DNA from: Bradyrhizobium sp. S69
GTDB taxonomy: Bacteria; Pseudomonadota; Alphaproteobacteria; Rhizobiales; Xanthobacteraceae
Direction of reading: 5' to 3'
Length of the DNA stretch: 36,128 nt
Assembly: GCF_009766005.1 (NCBI RefSeq)
Contig: NZ_LMUK01000018.1
Coordinates: 10,261-46,388, forward strand
Shown here: in pieces, positions 24,536 to 32,791 of the stretch
Layout: each line of letters opens with the position of its first letter
Position numbering within the stretch: the first letter of the stretch is position 1
Translations under genes and position numbers: made by a program
Notes under the pieces: model-generated
Database searches by the model: none
What the model was told of the DNA's origin: nothing
The model's input: the letters and a program-made list of their open reading frames with translations, nothing else

Positions 24536-25222
24536 TTGAAGATCATCGATCTCAGTCGAGAACTCTACCACCGCACCCCCAGCTATCCAGGCCATCCTCC
24601 AACCATCCATGGCATCTGGAAGAGCCACGAGGATTCGTTCGTCGAATCCGGAAATGTGCACGGTCTCTCCTCGATGTTCATCTCGATGGTCGATCACGCC
24701 GGCACCCACATCGACGCGCCCAGGCATTTCGGCAGGAGCGGTATCCCGATCGATCAATACCCGCTGGAGAAATGCATCGTGCCGGGCATTTGTGTCGACC
24801 TGCGGCACATCGCGCCGCGCGCGGAGATTTCGTCTTCCGAGCTCGAGGCGGCGGTGAAGCAAGCTGGTGTACCGGTGCCAAAGGGGGGTACGGTTTTGCT
24901 TTGCACCGGTCACCACGAGCGCACTTTTCCGCGCAAGGAATATTCGACTGAAAATTGCGGCGTCAATGTCGAGGCGACCGAATGGCTGGCGAAACAGGGC
25001 GTCGTGCATTTCGGCATAGACGCGATGCGACCCGGCCCCGAAGGCAAGGTGAATTCGCTGGTCCACAAGGCGTGCCTCGACCTCGACATCACCCACATCG
25101 AAAGCCTGTGTAATCTGGAAGCGTTGATCGGCAAGCGCCAATTCACCTTTATCGGCCTGCCGATGAAATGGCGTGATGGTACAGCTTCGCCGATCCGCGC
25201 CGTGGCAGTATTCGACATGTAG
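24536..25222 (+). CDS. Cyclase-family metal hydrolase (kynurenine formamidase-like)
   Basis: A TTG start at 24536 is supported by AAAAGGGGGC just upstream and by the protein beginning directly with MKIIDLSRELYHRTPSYPGH, the usual first strand of the cyclase/KynB family (PF04199). The metal-binding motif HxGTHxDxPxH is present as DHAGTHIDAPRHF, and a second conserved block is HFGIDAMRPGP. At 228 residues it has normal family length. Members hydrolyse amide or lactone rings such as N-formylkynurenine or isatin, using Zn or Mn. No tryptophan-pathway genes (kynA, kynU) are nearby, so kynurenine is not a safe guess. It is the first gene of a cyclase-receptor-cyclase unit; the next gene starts 70 bases on. 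There is no signal peptide. Confidence 0.88.
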   Translation: MKIIDLSRELYHRTPSYPGHPPTIHGIWKSHEDSFVESGNVHGLSSMFISMVDHAGTHIDAPRHFGRSGIPIDQYPLEKCIVPGICVDLRHIAPRAEISSSELEAAVKQAGVPVPKGGTVLLCTGHHERTFPRKEYSTENCGVNVEATEWLAKQGVVHFGIDAMRPGPEGKVNSLVHKACLDLDITHIESLCNLEALIGKRQFTFIGLPMKWRDGTASPIRAVAVFDM

Positions 25223-25292
25223 ACATCACGAGCGCCACGGGACCAAACCAAAAAGACCGGACAAAACCGGCCTGCATCTCGGGAGGAATATA

Positions 25293-26300
25293 ATGGCAAA
25301 TAACAAATCAACGCTATCGCGCCGCTCGGTTTTGCGCGCCGCCGGTCTCATGATGGGTTCGGCCGCAACGGCCGGCCTCGCGTCAACGCCCGCACGGGCA
25401 GCAGGCTATCCCGAACGTCCGATCAAGATCATCGTGCCATTCGCCTATTCCGGTCCGACCGACATCATGGCGCGCATCCTCACCACCCCTCTCGGCGAAG
25501 CCATCAGTGGGTCCATCATCGTCGAGAACAAGCCGGGGGCCGGCGGCAATATCGGGATTGGTGCGGCGGCGCACGCCGAGCCGGATGGCTACACGCTCCT
25601 GGTCACCTCAAGCGCCTATGTCGTCAATCCCAGCCTCTACACGCGCATTCCGTACGATCCCTACAGGGATTTCGCGCCGGTCGCCGAGCTTGGAACGTCG
25701 CCGAATGTCATCCTGGTGAACCCCAAGCTCGCCGTGAATTCGATTGCCGATCTCGTAACGTACGCCAAGGCGCACCCCGACGAGCTTAATTACGCAAGCC
25801 CCGGCGTCGGCACCACGCCGCAACTATCGGCCGAATTATTCAAGATCATCGCCGCTATCCAGATAACGCATGTGCCGTTCGCCGGCGCCGGCCCGGCGAT
25901 CCAGGCCATTCTGGGCGGCACTACCCAGGTTGCCTTCGCGGCGCTACCGCCGGCGCATCCTCATATCGAATCCGGTGCGCTAAAGGCGCTCGCCGTCACC
26001 GGCCAGCGTCGCTGGTTCGATCTGCCTAACGTGCCGACGATGATTGAACTCGGCTACAAGGATTTCATCTCCGATACATTCCAGGGTTTTCTGGCGCCCG
26101 TAAAGACGGCTCCAGCCGTGATCGACTTGCTGGCGAGGAAGTCGATCGAAATCCTGAAGCGCCCAGCGATCACCAAGCAATTAGCCGACAACGGCTTCGA
26201 AGTCATCGCCAATGGGCCCGACGGCATGAAAAAGCGCATCGACGACGAAGTACCAAAATGGCGAGACATCATCGCTAAAGCCGGCATCAAGCCCGTCTGA
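25293..26300 (+). CDS. Bug/TctC-family receptor with Tat signal
   Basis: The ATG at 25293 follows GGGAGGAA and gives a 335-residue protein. Its leader, MANNKSTLSRRSVLRAAGLM, is a twin-arginine signal, cleaved near PARAAG; most Bug receptors use Sec signals, so Tat export is a little unusual. The mature part shows the family pattern: YPERPIKIIVPFAYSGPTDI, VENKPGAGGNIGIGAAAHAE, PDGYTLLVTSSAYVVNPSLY, LNYASPGVGTTPQLSAELF, THVPFAGAGPAIQAILGG and LPNVPTMIELGY. The common GGPAD loop reads SGPTD here. It lies between two genes for cyclase-fold hydrolases in one apparent operon, so its ligand is probably their substrate, an amide or lactone, or a product acid. No TctA/TctB genes are present. Confidence 0.92.
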   Translation: MANNKSTLSRRSVLRAAGLMMGSAATAGLASTPARAAGYPERPIKIIVPFAYSGPTDIMARILTTPLGEAISGSIIVENKPGAGGNIGIGAAAHAEPDGYTLLVTSSAYVVNPSLYTRIPYDPYRDFAPVAELGTSPNVILVNPKLAVNSIADLVTYAKAHPDELNYASPGVGTTPQLSAELFKIIAAIQITHVPFAGAGPAIQAILGGTTQVAFAALPPAHPHIESGALKALAVTGQRRWFDLPNVPTMIELGYKDFISDTFQGFLAPVKTAPAVIDLLARKSIEILKRPAITKQLADNGFEVIANGPDGMKKRIDDEVPKWRDIIAKAGIKPV

Positions 26301-26349
26301 TCGCATCAATCTCGTCTTGACCAAAAGACCCAACATCGGAGGCAGCACC

Positions 26350-27126
26350 ATGGCGCGAAAACTGATCGATATTTCCGTTGCCCTGCAAAACGACGTTCCG
26401 GCCGATCCACCAGGCATCAACCCGGTGATCGAATACAACGATCACCAGAAGAGCCTGCCGCTGATGCTCGGCTTCTTTGAAGGCCTGAAAGTTGAGGATC
26501 TGCCGGACGGACAAGGTTGGGCGATGGAGACAGTGAAGCTCTCGACCCATAACGGCACTCATCTTGATGCGCCCTACCACTACCATCCGACCATGAATCG
26601 TGGCGAGCGATCATGGACCATCGACGAGGTGCCGCTGGAGTGGTGCCTACAGCCGGCCGTGAAGCTCGACTTCCGCCATTTTCCCGACGGCTATGTCGCC
26701 ACTGCGAAGGATGTCGAGGTCGAGCTCAAGCGCATCGGCCACACGCTTTCGCCGCTGGAGATCGTCGTGGTCAACACCAGCGCCGGCGCCAAATACGGCC
26801 AGCAGGACTATGTCAATTCCGGCTGCGGCATGGGCTATGAAGCGACGATGTATCTGCTGGAACGCGGCGTGCGTCTCACCGGCATCGATGGCTGGAGCTG
26901 GGACGCCCCCTTTGTCTACACAGCGAAGAAATTCGTCGAGACCAAGGACGCAAGCCTTATTTGGGAAGGCCACAAGGCCGGACGCCACATCGGCTACTGT
27001 CATATCGAGAAATTGCATAATTTGGAGCAGCTGCCGTCGACCGGATTCATGATTTCGTGTTTTCCGGTCAAGATCGAGCGAGCCTCAGCGGGCTGGACTC
27101 GGGCGGTGGCGATCATCGACGGATGA
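26350..27126 (+). CDS. Second cyclase-family metal hydrolase
   Basis: The ATG at 26350 follows CGGAGGCAGC and opens a 258-residue protein starting MARKLIDISVALQNDVPADP. The metal motif is THNGTHLDAPYHYHP; the family residues His, His, Asp and the later His are all in place. Further conserved features are VVVNTSAGAKYG, a GCGMGYEATMYLLERGVRLT segment and GIDGWSWDAPF. It is longer than the first cyclase (228 residues) and quite different in sequence, so it belongs to another branch of PF04199 and the pair is not a simple duplication. No signal peptide is seen, so it acts in the cytoplasm. It follows the Bug receptor gene after 49 bases. A strong inverted repeat lies downstream at 27200-27241. 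Confidence 0.88.
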   Translation: MARKLIDISVALQNDVPADPPGINPVIEYNDHQKSLPLMLGFFEGLKVEDLPDGQGWAMETVKLSTHNGTHLDAPYHYHPTMNRGERSWTIDEVPLEWCLQPAVKLDFRHFPDGYVATAKDVEVELKRIGHTLSPLEIVVVNTSAGAKYGQQDYVNSGCGMGYEATMYLLERGVRLTGIDGWSWDAPFVYTAKKFVETKDASLIWEGHKAGRHIGYCHIEKLHNLEQLPSTGFMISCFPVKIERASAGWTRAVAIIDG

Positions 27127-27136
27127 AGCGGCGGGT

Positions 27137-27178
27137 GAAGACGGCGGTGTCGCAAGAGAAGACGGCGGTGTCGCAAGA
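27137..27178. repeat. Perfect tandem direct repeat, two 21-bp units
   Basis: A 21-base unit starting gaagacggcgg and ending tcgcaaga occurs at 27137-27157 and again at 27158-27178 without mismatch. It begins 10 bases after the second cyclase stop. Exact identity suggests a recent slippage or duplication event. No function is evident. Confidence 0.8.
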
Positions 27179-27199
27179 AGCGTGCGCTCGGAAGTGAGC

Positions 27200-27241
27200 T
27201 TCGCCTGACCGTACCGCTGGAGTGAAGGCCGGTCAGGCGAA
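27200..27241 (+). terminator. Strong stem-loop, possible terminator of the cyclase operon
   Basis: A perfect 12-bp inverted repeat, ttcgcctgaccg (27200-27211) and cggtcaggcgaa (27230-27241), encloses an 18-base loop. It lies between the cyclase stop at 27126 and the convergent small membrane protein stop at 27258, the expected place for a bidirectional terminator. No T run follows on either strand, so a factor-dependent terminator, an mRNA-protecting stem or a repetitive extragenic palindrome are alternatives. Confidence 0.5.
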
Positions 27242-27257
27242 ACAGCCGAACAATGGG

Positions 27258-27506
27258 TCAATAGGTCTTGACCGTTCGGATATGCATGGCCGGTTGCGCC
27301 AACTCCTTCGGAACAACGCCTGGCGACGTCATTCCGACGAACTCAGCCTGGACAGCCTCCGATATCCAGGTCGACGCGGCCGGTTTGACGATCGCCAAGG
27401 CAACCAGCATGATTACGACAAGCACCGGCAGCGCAAAAAATTCAATACTCCAGCTGCGATCGGTACGGCTTCGCTTTTCATCTGAACGATCGAGAGAACC
27501 ATGCAT
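27258..27506 (-). CDS. Small single-helix membrane protein
   Basis: The ATG at 27506 has GTGGAGGC 5-6 bases upstream and gives an 82-residue protein: a charged N-terminus (MHGSLDRSDEKRSRTDRSW), one clear membrane helix (FFALPVLVVIMLVALAIV), then a mostly polar tail. The longer frame from ATG 27533 is less well supported. The basic N-terminus suggests that this end faces the cytoplasm. No domain is recognised. It lies between the convergent cyclase operon and the Crp/Fnr-type regulator on its own strand, about 125 bases downstream of that gene's stop. Its function is unknown. Confidence 0.6.
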   Translation of the reverse strand: MHGSLDRSDEKRSRTDRSWSIEFFALPVLVVIMLVALAIVKPAASTWISEAVQAEFVGMTSPGVVPKELAQPAMHIRTVKTY

Positions 27507-27630
27507 GGATGCCTCCACGGTGCGGATCTCCACCCACCCGTAGACTAGCTCAAGGCAGCCGCGGCGGATGTAATCTGCCTCACACTCCCGGAGATAAACA
27601 TTCGAGAAATATGGCCCGCCTATCGACGCG

Positions 27631-28380
27631 CTAAATGCCTTCGTTTTCCGAGCCGGCTTCGGCCAAAGCCTGAAGCGGGACGGTATCGAGGACGACGATG
27701 GCCCCGTGCTCGAGTCGAACCCAGTTGCGGGCCGCCCAGACCCGCAGCTGCTTGTTGATGCTCTCCCGGGTCATGCCGACCATTTCGCTGATTTCCTGCT
27801 GCGTAATCGCGATCGTCCGGCCCGCAGGCGCGAGCTTGTCTTTCTCCGTCAAACGAATGAGAGCGCCGGCGAGTCGGCCCGGAAGATTCTGAAGAATAAT
27901 TTGCTCGACCTGATCGCTGGTCCATCGCAGTCGCGTGCAAAGCAACTCGATGAATTTCATCGCCAGCGCCGGCTGGCTACGCATGAACGGAAGAAACTCG
28001 CGGCGGTCGATAGCAAATATCTCACAATTGGTATTCGCCGTGGCATCAGCCGACCGTGCCTGCCCATCGAGCACCGACATCTCTCCGAAGATCCCTCCGG
28101 CGCTGATGAGATTCAAAATCGCGCTGCGGCCGTCGGCGGAGGAGATGCTGATCTTCACGGTGCCGCTGATCACCGCAAACAGGCAGTTGCCGGGGTCACC
28201 CTTGGAAAAGATCGCACCCCCTCGCTTCAACGTCGAGTGCTTGGCGTAACGGCAGAGCTGATCGAGCGCTTCCGGCTCAAGATCGCAGAAAATCGGATGA
28301 TTGCGCAGCACCAACAAAGTGCTGCGCGCCACCGATCGAGGCGCAGCATTCTTGTCCTGGGGCACGCCGGCTATAACCAT
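27631..28380 (-). CDS. Crp/Fnr-family transcription regulator
   Basis: From the ATG at 28380 the protein has 249 residues. The N-terminal half is a cyclic-nucleotide-binding-type beta barrel (FSKGDPGNCLFAVISGTVKI, then GGIFGEMSVLDGQARSADAT, which keeps the Gly-Glu and Arg of the phosphate-binding cassette). A dimer helix follows, and a C-terminal helix-turn-helix, TITQQEIS-like with ISEMVGMTRESINKQLRVW, fits the Crp DNA-recognition unit. Fnr-type cysteine clusters are absent, so it is not an iron-sulfur oxygen sensor. It could respond to a cyclic nucleotide. The frame is open further upstream to 28482 but that part looks non-conserved, and neither start has a strong ribosome binding site. Its targets may include the nearby operons. 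Confidence 0.88.
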   Translation of the reverse strand: MVIAGVPQDKNAAPRSVARSTLLVLRNHPIFCDLEPEALDQLCRYAKHSTLKRGGAIFSKGDPGNCLFAVISGTVKISISSADGRSAILNLISAGGIFGEMSVLDGQARSADATANTNCEIFAIDRREFLPFMRSQPALAMKFIELLCTRLRWTSDQVEQIILQNLPGRLAGALIRLTEKDKLAPAGRTIAITQQEISEMVGMTRESINKQLRVWAARNWVRLEHGAIVVLDTVPLQALAEAGSENEGI

Positions 28381-28626
28381 CTGATGATTGCGCTGTCCGC
28401 CATCCGAGGGTTCACGCTGAATGGCTGATGAGCATCCTCTATCGACCGCGCGCGTTATACGCCGGCATCGTGCGCACAGCAAGAAATGACTGAATTATCC
28501 AAGGTGATCCAACGCCTTGTCGGCCAGAATTTCGACCGACGGTTGACGTCATATTAATTAACTACCAAACGATGGCGATCGCCGCGTCCACCGGACCGGC
28601 ACCCGTTATAGCCAATTCAGGCCATT

Positions 28627-29595
28627 TCACTCGTTGACGATGCCCATTTGCTTGATCGCGCGTGCATATTTGGCGAGCTGACTGCGCGTCATGATGGCCA
28701 GCTCCTCAGCGGAACTCCCGCGCGGCGCGAGACCTACCTCCTCCAGTTTGCCGCGAACTTCAGGATCCGCGAGGGCCTTCAGGACTTCGGCATTGAGCCT
28801 CTCGACGATGTCCTTCGGCGTACCGGCCGGCGTCAGGATCGCGAACCATGAATTGAACAAGAACCCGGGCAGACCGGATTCCGAGACCGTGGGGACGTCC
28901 GGGAATTGCGGCAACCTCTTTTCTGTGGAGACGCCGAGCAGCTTGACCTGGCCGCCGCGCACCAGCGCGGCGACAGTGCCGAGGCCCTGAAAGGCGACCG
29001 GAATCTGGCCGCCAGCGACGTCAGTCGCGGCCTGGGTGGCGCCCTTATAAGGCACATGGGTCAGCGATATCCCGGCCTCTGAGGCAAATAACGCCATTGC
29101 CAGATGTTGCGGGCTGCCGGGCCCTCCCGAGCCATAATTGATCGTGCCGGGCGCAGCCTTCGCGGCAGCGATCAGATCTGCCACCGTCTTGTAGCTGGTC
29201 TGATTACTGGCGATCAGTCCCCACTCCACCGTAGCGACAAGCGATACTGGCTCGAAATCCTTCAGAATGTCCCAGCGCATGTTGGAATACAGATTGGGCA
29301 CCATGGTCATGACGCTGTCGTTGAATCCGCCAATCGTGTACCCATCCGGCGTGGCTCTCGCGACCTGCTCTGCGCCAATCAGCCCCGATGCTCCCGGCTG
29401 GTTGATAATCACGATTTGCTGGCCCATGTTCTCAGCCATTTTCTGCGTCACGATCCGCGCCGCGACATCGACGGCGCTTGCAGCCGCGAGTGGAACGATC
29501 ATCCTGATCGGCCGGTCTGGATAAGCCGGCTGCGCCATTGCGCTGGAGCCAACCAGCAGCGCCAGCGCCAGGACCAACGATTGCAGCAAACGCAT
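28627..29595 (-). CDS. Bug/TctC-family receptor, Sec signal
   Basis: The ATG at 29595 with GGGAGAAA upstream gives 322 residues; the frame runs further upstream but that part has no family similarity. A Sec signal peptide (MRLLQSLVLALALLVGSSAM then AQPA) is followed by YPDRPIRMIVPLAAASAVDV, where the usual G(A/G)GGPAD ligand loop reads AAASAVD. Other family segments are NQPGASGLIGAEQVARATPD then GYTIGG, INYGSGGPGSPQHLAMALFA, LTHVPYKGATQAATDVAGGQ and FPDVPTVSESGLPGF. The altered loop suggests a ligand different from that of the other two Bug proteins. It is divergent from the Tat-signal amidohydrolase gene, with 157 bases between the two starts, and the two probably act on the same compound. 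No TctA/TctB genes are near. Confidence 0.92.
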   Translation of the reverse strand: MRLLQSLVLALALLVGSSAMAQPAYPDRPIRMIVPLAAASAVDVAARIVTQKMAENMGQQIVIINQPGASGLIGAEQVARATPDGYTIGGFNDSVMTMVPNLYSNMRWDILKDFEPVSLVATVEWGLIASNQTSYKTVADLIAAAKAAPGTINYGSGGPGSPQHLAMALFASEAGISLTHVPYKGATQAATDVAGGQIPVAFQGLGTVAALVRGGQVKLLGVSTEKRLPQFPDVPTVSESGLPGFLFNSWFAILTPAGTPKDIVERLNAEVLKALADPEVRGKLEEVGLAPRGSSAEELAIMTRSQLAKYARAIKQMGIVNE

Positions 29596-29752
29596 ATCAA
29601 ATTTCTCCCTGACCGGACCGATCACGTATCCGGGCGACCGGCCGCAATCCTTATCCGGCATGATTGCTTGATCCCTTCCGCCTTGGCAATGTGCCGAAAG
29701 AACAATTGCAAGTGCAGGCCGACGCCTCGACCTATCGGCCAGGAGAACGCAG

Positions 29753-30841
29753 ATGACCACCCGCAGAAATTTTTTGAAGGGCGCTACCGCGACCGGAATC
29801 TCGTTCTGCGGTTGCGGCATATCGGACGCCGCACGCGTGCAGCCGGGGCCGCCGCGGTTGCCGGTCAAAGTCGGCGGCAAACGCGTCATAACGATCGACG
29901 CGCACGCGCATTGCTATTTTCACGAAGCCATCAATCTGATGGGTGACGAAGCCGACAAAGTACTGCCGCCGGTCAAAGGCGTTCCTGAGCATTTCATCGC
30001 CATCGAGCAGCGTCTCAAGGAGATGGATTCGATGGCGATCGATATGGAGGTGCTGTCGATCAATCCGTTCTGGTACGGCAAGGACCGCGACACGGCCGCC
30101 GCGATCGTCAAGGTGCAGAACGAACGACTCGCGGAACTCTGCGGATCGCGGCCCGACCGCTTTGCGGCCTTTGCCTCGCTGAGCCTGCAATTTCCCGATC
30201 TCGCAGTTCAGCAGCTTGAAATCGCGCTCAAGAAGCAAGGACTGCGCGGCGCCGCCATCGGAGGCAGCGTACTCGGCATGGACTTTTCCGACGACACGTT
30301 TCACCCGGTATGGGCCAAGGCCGAAGAGCTTGGCGCGGTGCTCTTCATCCATCCGCAAAGCACGCCGCAACTCGCGTCACGCTTCAAAGGTAACGGCTGG
30401 CTTTCGAATACGATCGGAAATCCCCTCGACACCACAATTGCCCTGCAGCACCTGATCTTCGAGGGGACGCTGGATCGCTTCCCGAGTCTTAAGGTGCTTG
30501 CCGCGCATGGCGGCGGCTATCTCGGCTCCTACGCCGCGCGCGACGACCACGCTTGTTTCGTGTCACCGCAGAATTGCAATTCGAATATCGTGCTGAAAAA
30601 GACGCCTTCCGAGTATCTGAACCAGCTCTATTTCGACGCCATGGTGTTCACGCCGGAAGGCCTGCGGCATCTGGTGGCGCAGGTTGGCGCCAGCCAGGTC
30701 GTGCTCGGCACCGACCATCCGATCCCCTGGGAACAGCACCCGGTCGATCATGTCTTCGCCACCACCACCCTGACCGACAGGCAGAAGACAGCCATCCTCG
30801 GCGGCAACGCGGCACGCCTGTTCGGATTGAAGGAAGCCTAG
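29753..30841 (+). CDS. Amidohydrolase, ACMSD-like decarboxylase family, with Tat signal
   Basis: The 362-residue protein belongs to the amidohydrolase_2 group (PF04909), which holds nonoxidative decarboxylases and hydrolases such as ACMSD, 5-carboxyvanillate decarboxylase and gamma-resorcylate decarboxylase. Metal and catalytic positions are visible: TIDAHAH near 48-54, LFIHPQS, AAHGGGYLGSYAARDDH and LGTDHPIPWEQHP. Unusually it starts MTTRRNFLKGATATGISFCG followed by CGISDAARV, a twin-arginine signal with two cysteines near a possible cleavage point, so export to the periplasm (perhaps as a lipoprotein) is likely, whereas the studied members are cytoplasmic. The ATG at 29753 follows AGGAGAACGC. 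It is divergent from a Bug receptor gene and convergent with the phosphoesterase gene 39 bases on. Confidence 0.88.
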   Translation: MTTRRNFLKGATATGISFCGCGISDAARVQPGPPRLPVKVGGKRVITIDAHAHCYFHEAINLMGDEADKVLPPVKGVPEHFIAIEQRLKEMDSMAIDMEVLSINPFWYGKDRDTAAAIVKVQNERLAELCGSRPDRFAAFASLSLQFPDLAVQQLEIALKKQGLRGAAIGGSVLGMDFSDDTFHPVWAKAEELGAVLFIHPQSTPQLASRFKGNGWLSNTIGNPLDTTIALQHLIFEGTLDRFPSLKVLAAHGGGYLGSYAARDDHACFVSPQNCNSNIVLKKTPSEYLNQLYFDAMVFTPEGLRHLVAQVGASQVVLGTDHPIPWEQHPVDHVFATTTLTDRQKTAILGGNAARLFGLKEA

Positions 30842-30880
30842 GACACGCCACCTGTTCTCGAACGCTTGGCGCCGATCGGG

Positions 30881-31720
30881 CTACAGCAGCTTCCCATCCG
30901 GCCCGAAGAACGGGTGCGGGCCGTCAAAATCACCGATCGGGACTTGATGGGTGACGACGCTTCCAAAGCCCTCTCCTGGAAACCAGGTGTGGAGGTGAAA
31001 CGATGGCGGTTCGACCTTGAACGACGGCTCACGTAACTGCTCGAGGTCGAGATCGACCGCATGATTGGGAGCCGGGCAGATCGTGGTTAGCACACCCGCG
31101 AACATCGTGAAGGTCGCGCGATGGACGTGACCGGTCGCGATCAGTCGCACGCGCGGATGGCGGCGCACGATCGGGGCGAGATCGCTCGCATTGAGCAGGT
31201 TCTGGCGGTCCATGTGCCAGATGCCGGTCTTGAACGGTGGATGGTGAAGGAATAGCAGGGCGGGCCGATCGGCGGACGACGCCAGCGTCGCCTGCAACCA
31301 CTGCAGGGTTGGCGCTTCGAGTTCGCCATAGGGTTTGCCCGACACGCTGGAATCCAACAGGACCAAATCGAGCCCGCCGATCTCGACATGCTGATCGAGC
31401 GGTCCGGAGGCCGCCGCATATGGCGCTTGCGGAAATGCGGCGCGCATCAGCTCGCGCGAATCGTGATTGCCAGGAATGCCGGCGAACGGCAGCTTCAGCG
31501 GTGCCAGCAGGCGTTTGAGATAGTCGTACTCTTCCGAGGTGGGCGTGTCTGCGAGATCGCCTGAAATCACCACGAAGTCCGGCGCCGGTTTGAATTCATT
31601 CAGGACAGCAACACAGCGCTCCAACGCTTTTGCGGTATCAACGCGGCCATAGGCCAGTGCGCCCGGCGTTTTGATATGAAGATCGGAAATCTGCGCAATA
31701 CGAACAGGCTTTGACGACAT
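30881..31720 (-). CDS. Metallophosphoesterase, class III phosphodiesterase (CpdA/GpdQ-like)
   Basis: The 279-residue enzyme has every calcineurin-type metal motif: Asp13 and His15 (QISDLHIKT), Asp55 (ISGDLAD), Asn85-His86 (PGNHDS), His159/160 (FLHHPP), and His198/His200 (TGHVH). Length and motif spacing match class III cyclic-nucleotide or glycerophosphodiesterases (CpdA, GpdQ). There is no signal peptide, so it is cytoplasmic. It is the last gene of the ABC importer operon, starting 9 bases after the ATPase stop. This position suggests that it hydrolyses a phosphodiester taken up by the importer, such as a glycerophosphodiester, rather than cyclic AMP; that is inference. A CpdA-like role cannot be excluded. 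The gene is convergent with the amidohydrolase gene. Confidence 0.9.
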   Translation of the reverse strand: MSSKPVRIAQISDLHIKTPGALAYGRVDTAKALERCVAVLNEFKPAPDFVVISGDLADTPTSEEYDYLKRLLAPLKLPFAGIPGNHDSRELMRAAFPQAPYAAASGPLDQHVEIGGLDLVLLDSSVSGKPYGELEAPTLQWLQATLASSADRPALLFLHHPPFKTGIWHMDRQNLLNASDLAPIVRRHPRVRLIATGHVHRATFTMFAGVLTTICPAPNHAVDLDLEQLREPSFKVEPPSFHLHTWFPGEGFGSVVTHQVPIGDFDGPHPFFGPDGKLL

Positions 31721-31729
31721 CGAGCTTCT

Positions 31730-32791
31730 CTAGTTTCCTGGTGGCAGCAGACGCACGGCGTCCGGCGCGATCAAAAGCCCGACCCTTTCACCGGCCTTGG
31801 CCGTAATTGTGTTTGGCGCATCGACCGCGATAATTTTACTGGATGCGCCACCGATAATCATGCGTTGACGGTCGCCAATGAAGCTGACGCTATCGATGGT
31901 TCCCGACAGCGGCGCACTTCCTGCCGCCACGATTCCGATCGTTTCGGGACGGATCATCGCCACCGCCGTCGTGAGGTTTGCATCGCCGCCAATCGGTTGC
32001 CGGCCGCCGGGCAGCAGCAACTGGCCATTTTCGACCGGCGCTTCAATGATGTTGGCCGCGCCAATGAATTCGGCCACGAAACGGCTATTCGGTTCAAAAT
32101 AGATCTCGCGCGGCGTTCCAACCTGGGCAATCACACCCTTCTGCATCACCACGACGCGGTCGCCGAGTTCCATCGCCTCGGCCTGATCGTGCGTGACATA
32201 GATCGTGGTGATGCCGAGCGCCCGGAGCAAGCGGTTGAGCTCGCCGCGCAGGCGGTCACGCAACGCGGCATCGAGCGCGGTCAGCGGCTCGTCGAGCAGC
32301 AGGATACCCGGCCGGATCGCGACCGCGCGCGCCAAGGCCACCCGCTGGCGCTGACCACCGGAAAGCTGGGTGATGCGGCGATTTTCAAGTCCGGTGATAT
32401 TGGTCAGCGCCACCAGCTCCGCAACGCGCGAGGCGCGTTCGTGCTTACCAACGCCGCGGATTTTCAGACCATAACCGATATTGTCCGCAACCGTCATATT
32501 GGGGAACAGCGCATAGGACTGAAATACCATGCCGACATTGCGCTTCTCGATCGGCACCGACGTCATGTCCTTGCCGTCGAACAGCACCTTGCCGCCGACA
32601 TCCGGCAATTCGAGCCCGGCGATGATGCGCAGCATGGTGGTTTTCCCGCAGCCGGACGGCCCGAGTAGCACCAGCGTCTCGCCGCGTGCAATGTCGAGCG
32701 TCGCGGGCTCAAGTGCACGCGTGCCGTCGACAAATGTCTTGCCGCACGTCTCGACGCGCACCGAGGCGCCGTGATCCCCGATCACATTCAT
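31730..32791 (-). CDS. ABC importer ATP-binding protein (PotA/FbpC-type)
   Basis: The 353-residue ATPase shows Walker A GPSGCGKTT at 44-52, the Q-loop in GMVFQSYALFPNMTVADNIG, signature LSGGQRQRVALARA, Walker B ILLLDEPLTALD and the H-loop in YVTHDQAEAMEL. A C-terminal TOBE domain (about 270-350: AMIRPETIGIV, and GERVGLLIAPDAVRLLP) places it with the iron/polyamine/phosphonate type of importer ATPases. It energises the two permeases encoded upstream; its start codon overlaps the stop of the second permease by four bases (ATGA), indicating translational coupling. The phosphoesterase gene follows after 9 bases. Confidence 0.94.
   Translation of the reverse strand: MNVIGDHGASVRVETCGKTFVDGTRALEPATLDIARGETLVLLGPSGCGKTTMLRIIAGLELPDVGGKVLFDGKDMTSVPIEKRNVGMVFQSYALFPNMTVADNIGYGLKIRGVGKHERASRVAELVALTNITGLENRRITQLSGGQRQRVALARAVAIRPGILLLDEPLTALDAALRDRLRGELNRLLRALGITTIYVTHDQAEAMELGDRVVVMQKGVIAQVGTPREIYFEPNSRFVAEFIGAANIIEAPVENGQLLLPGGRQPIGGDANLTTAVAMIRPETIGIVAAGSAPLSGTIDSVSFIGDRQRMIIGGASSKIIAVDAPNTITAKAGERVGLLIAPDAVRLLPPGN

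Noticed and set aside
24536..25222. Naming the first cyclase kynB
   Set aside because: The metal motif is shared by the whole family and no tryptophan-degradation genes are nearby.
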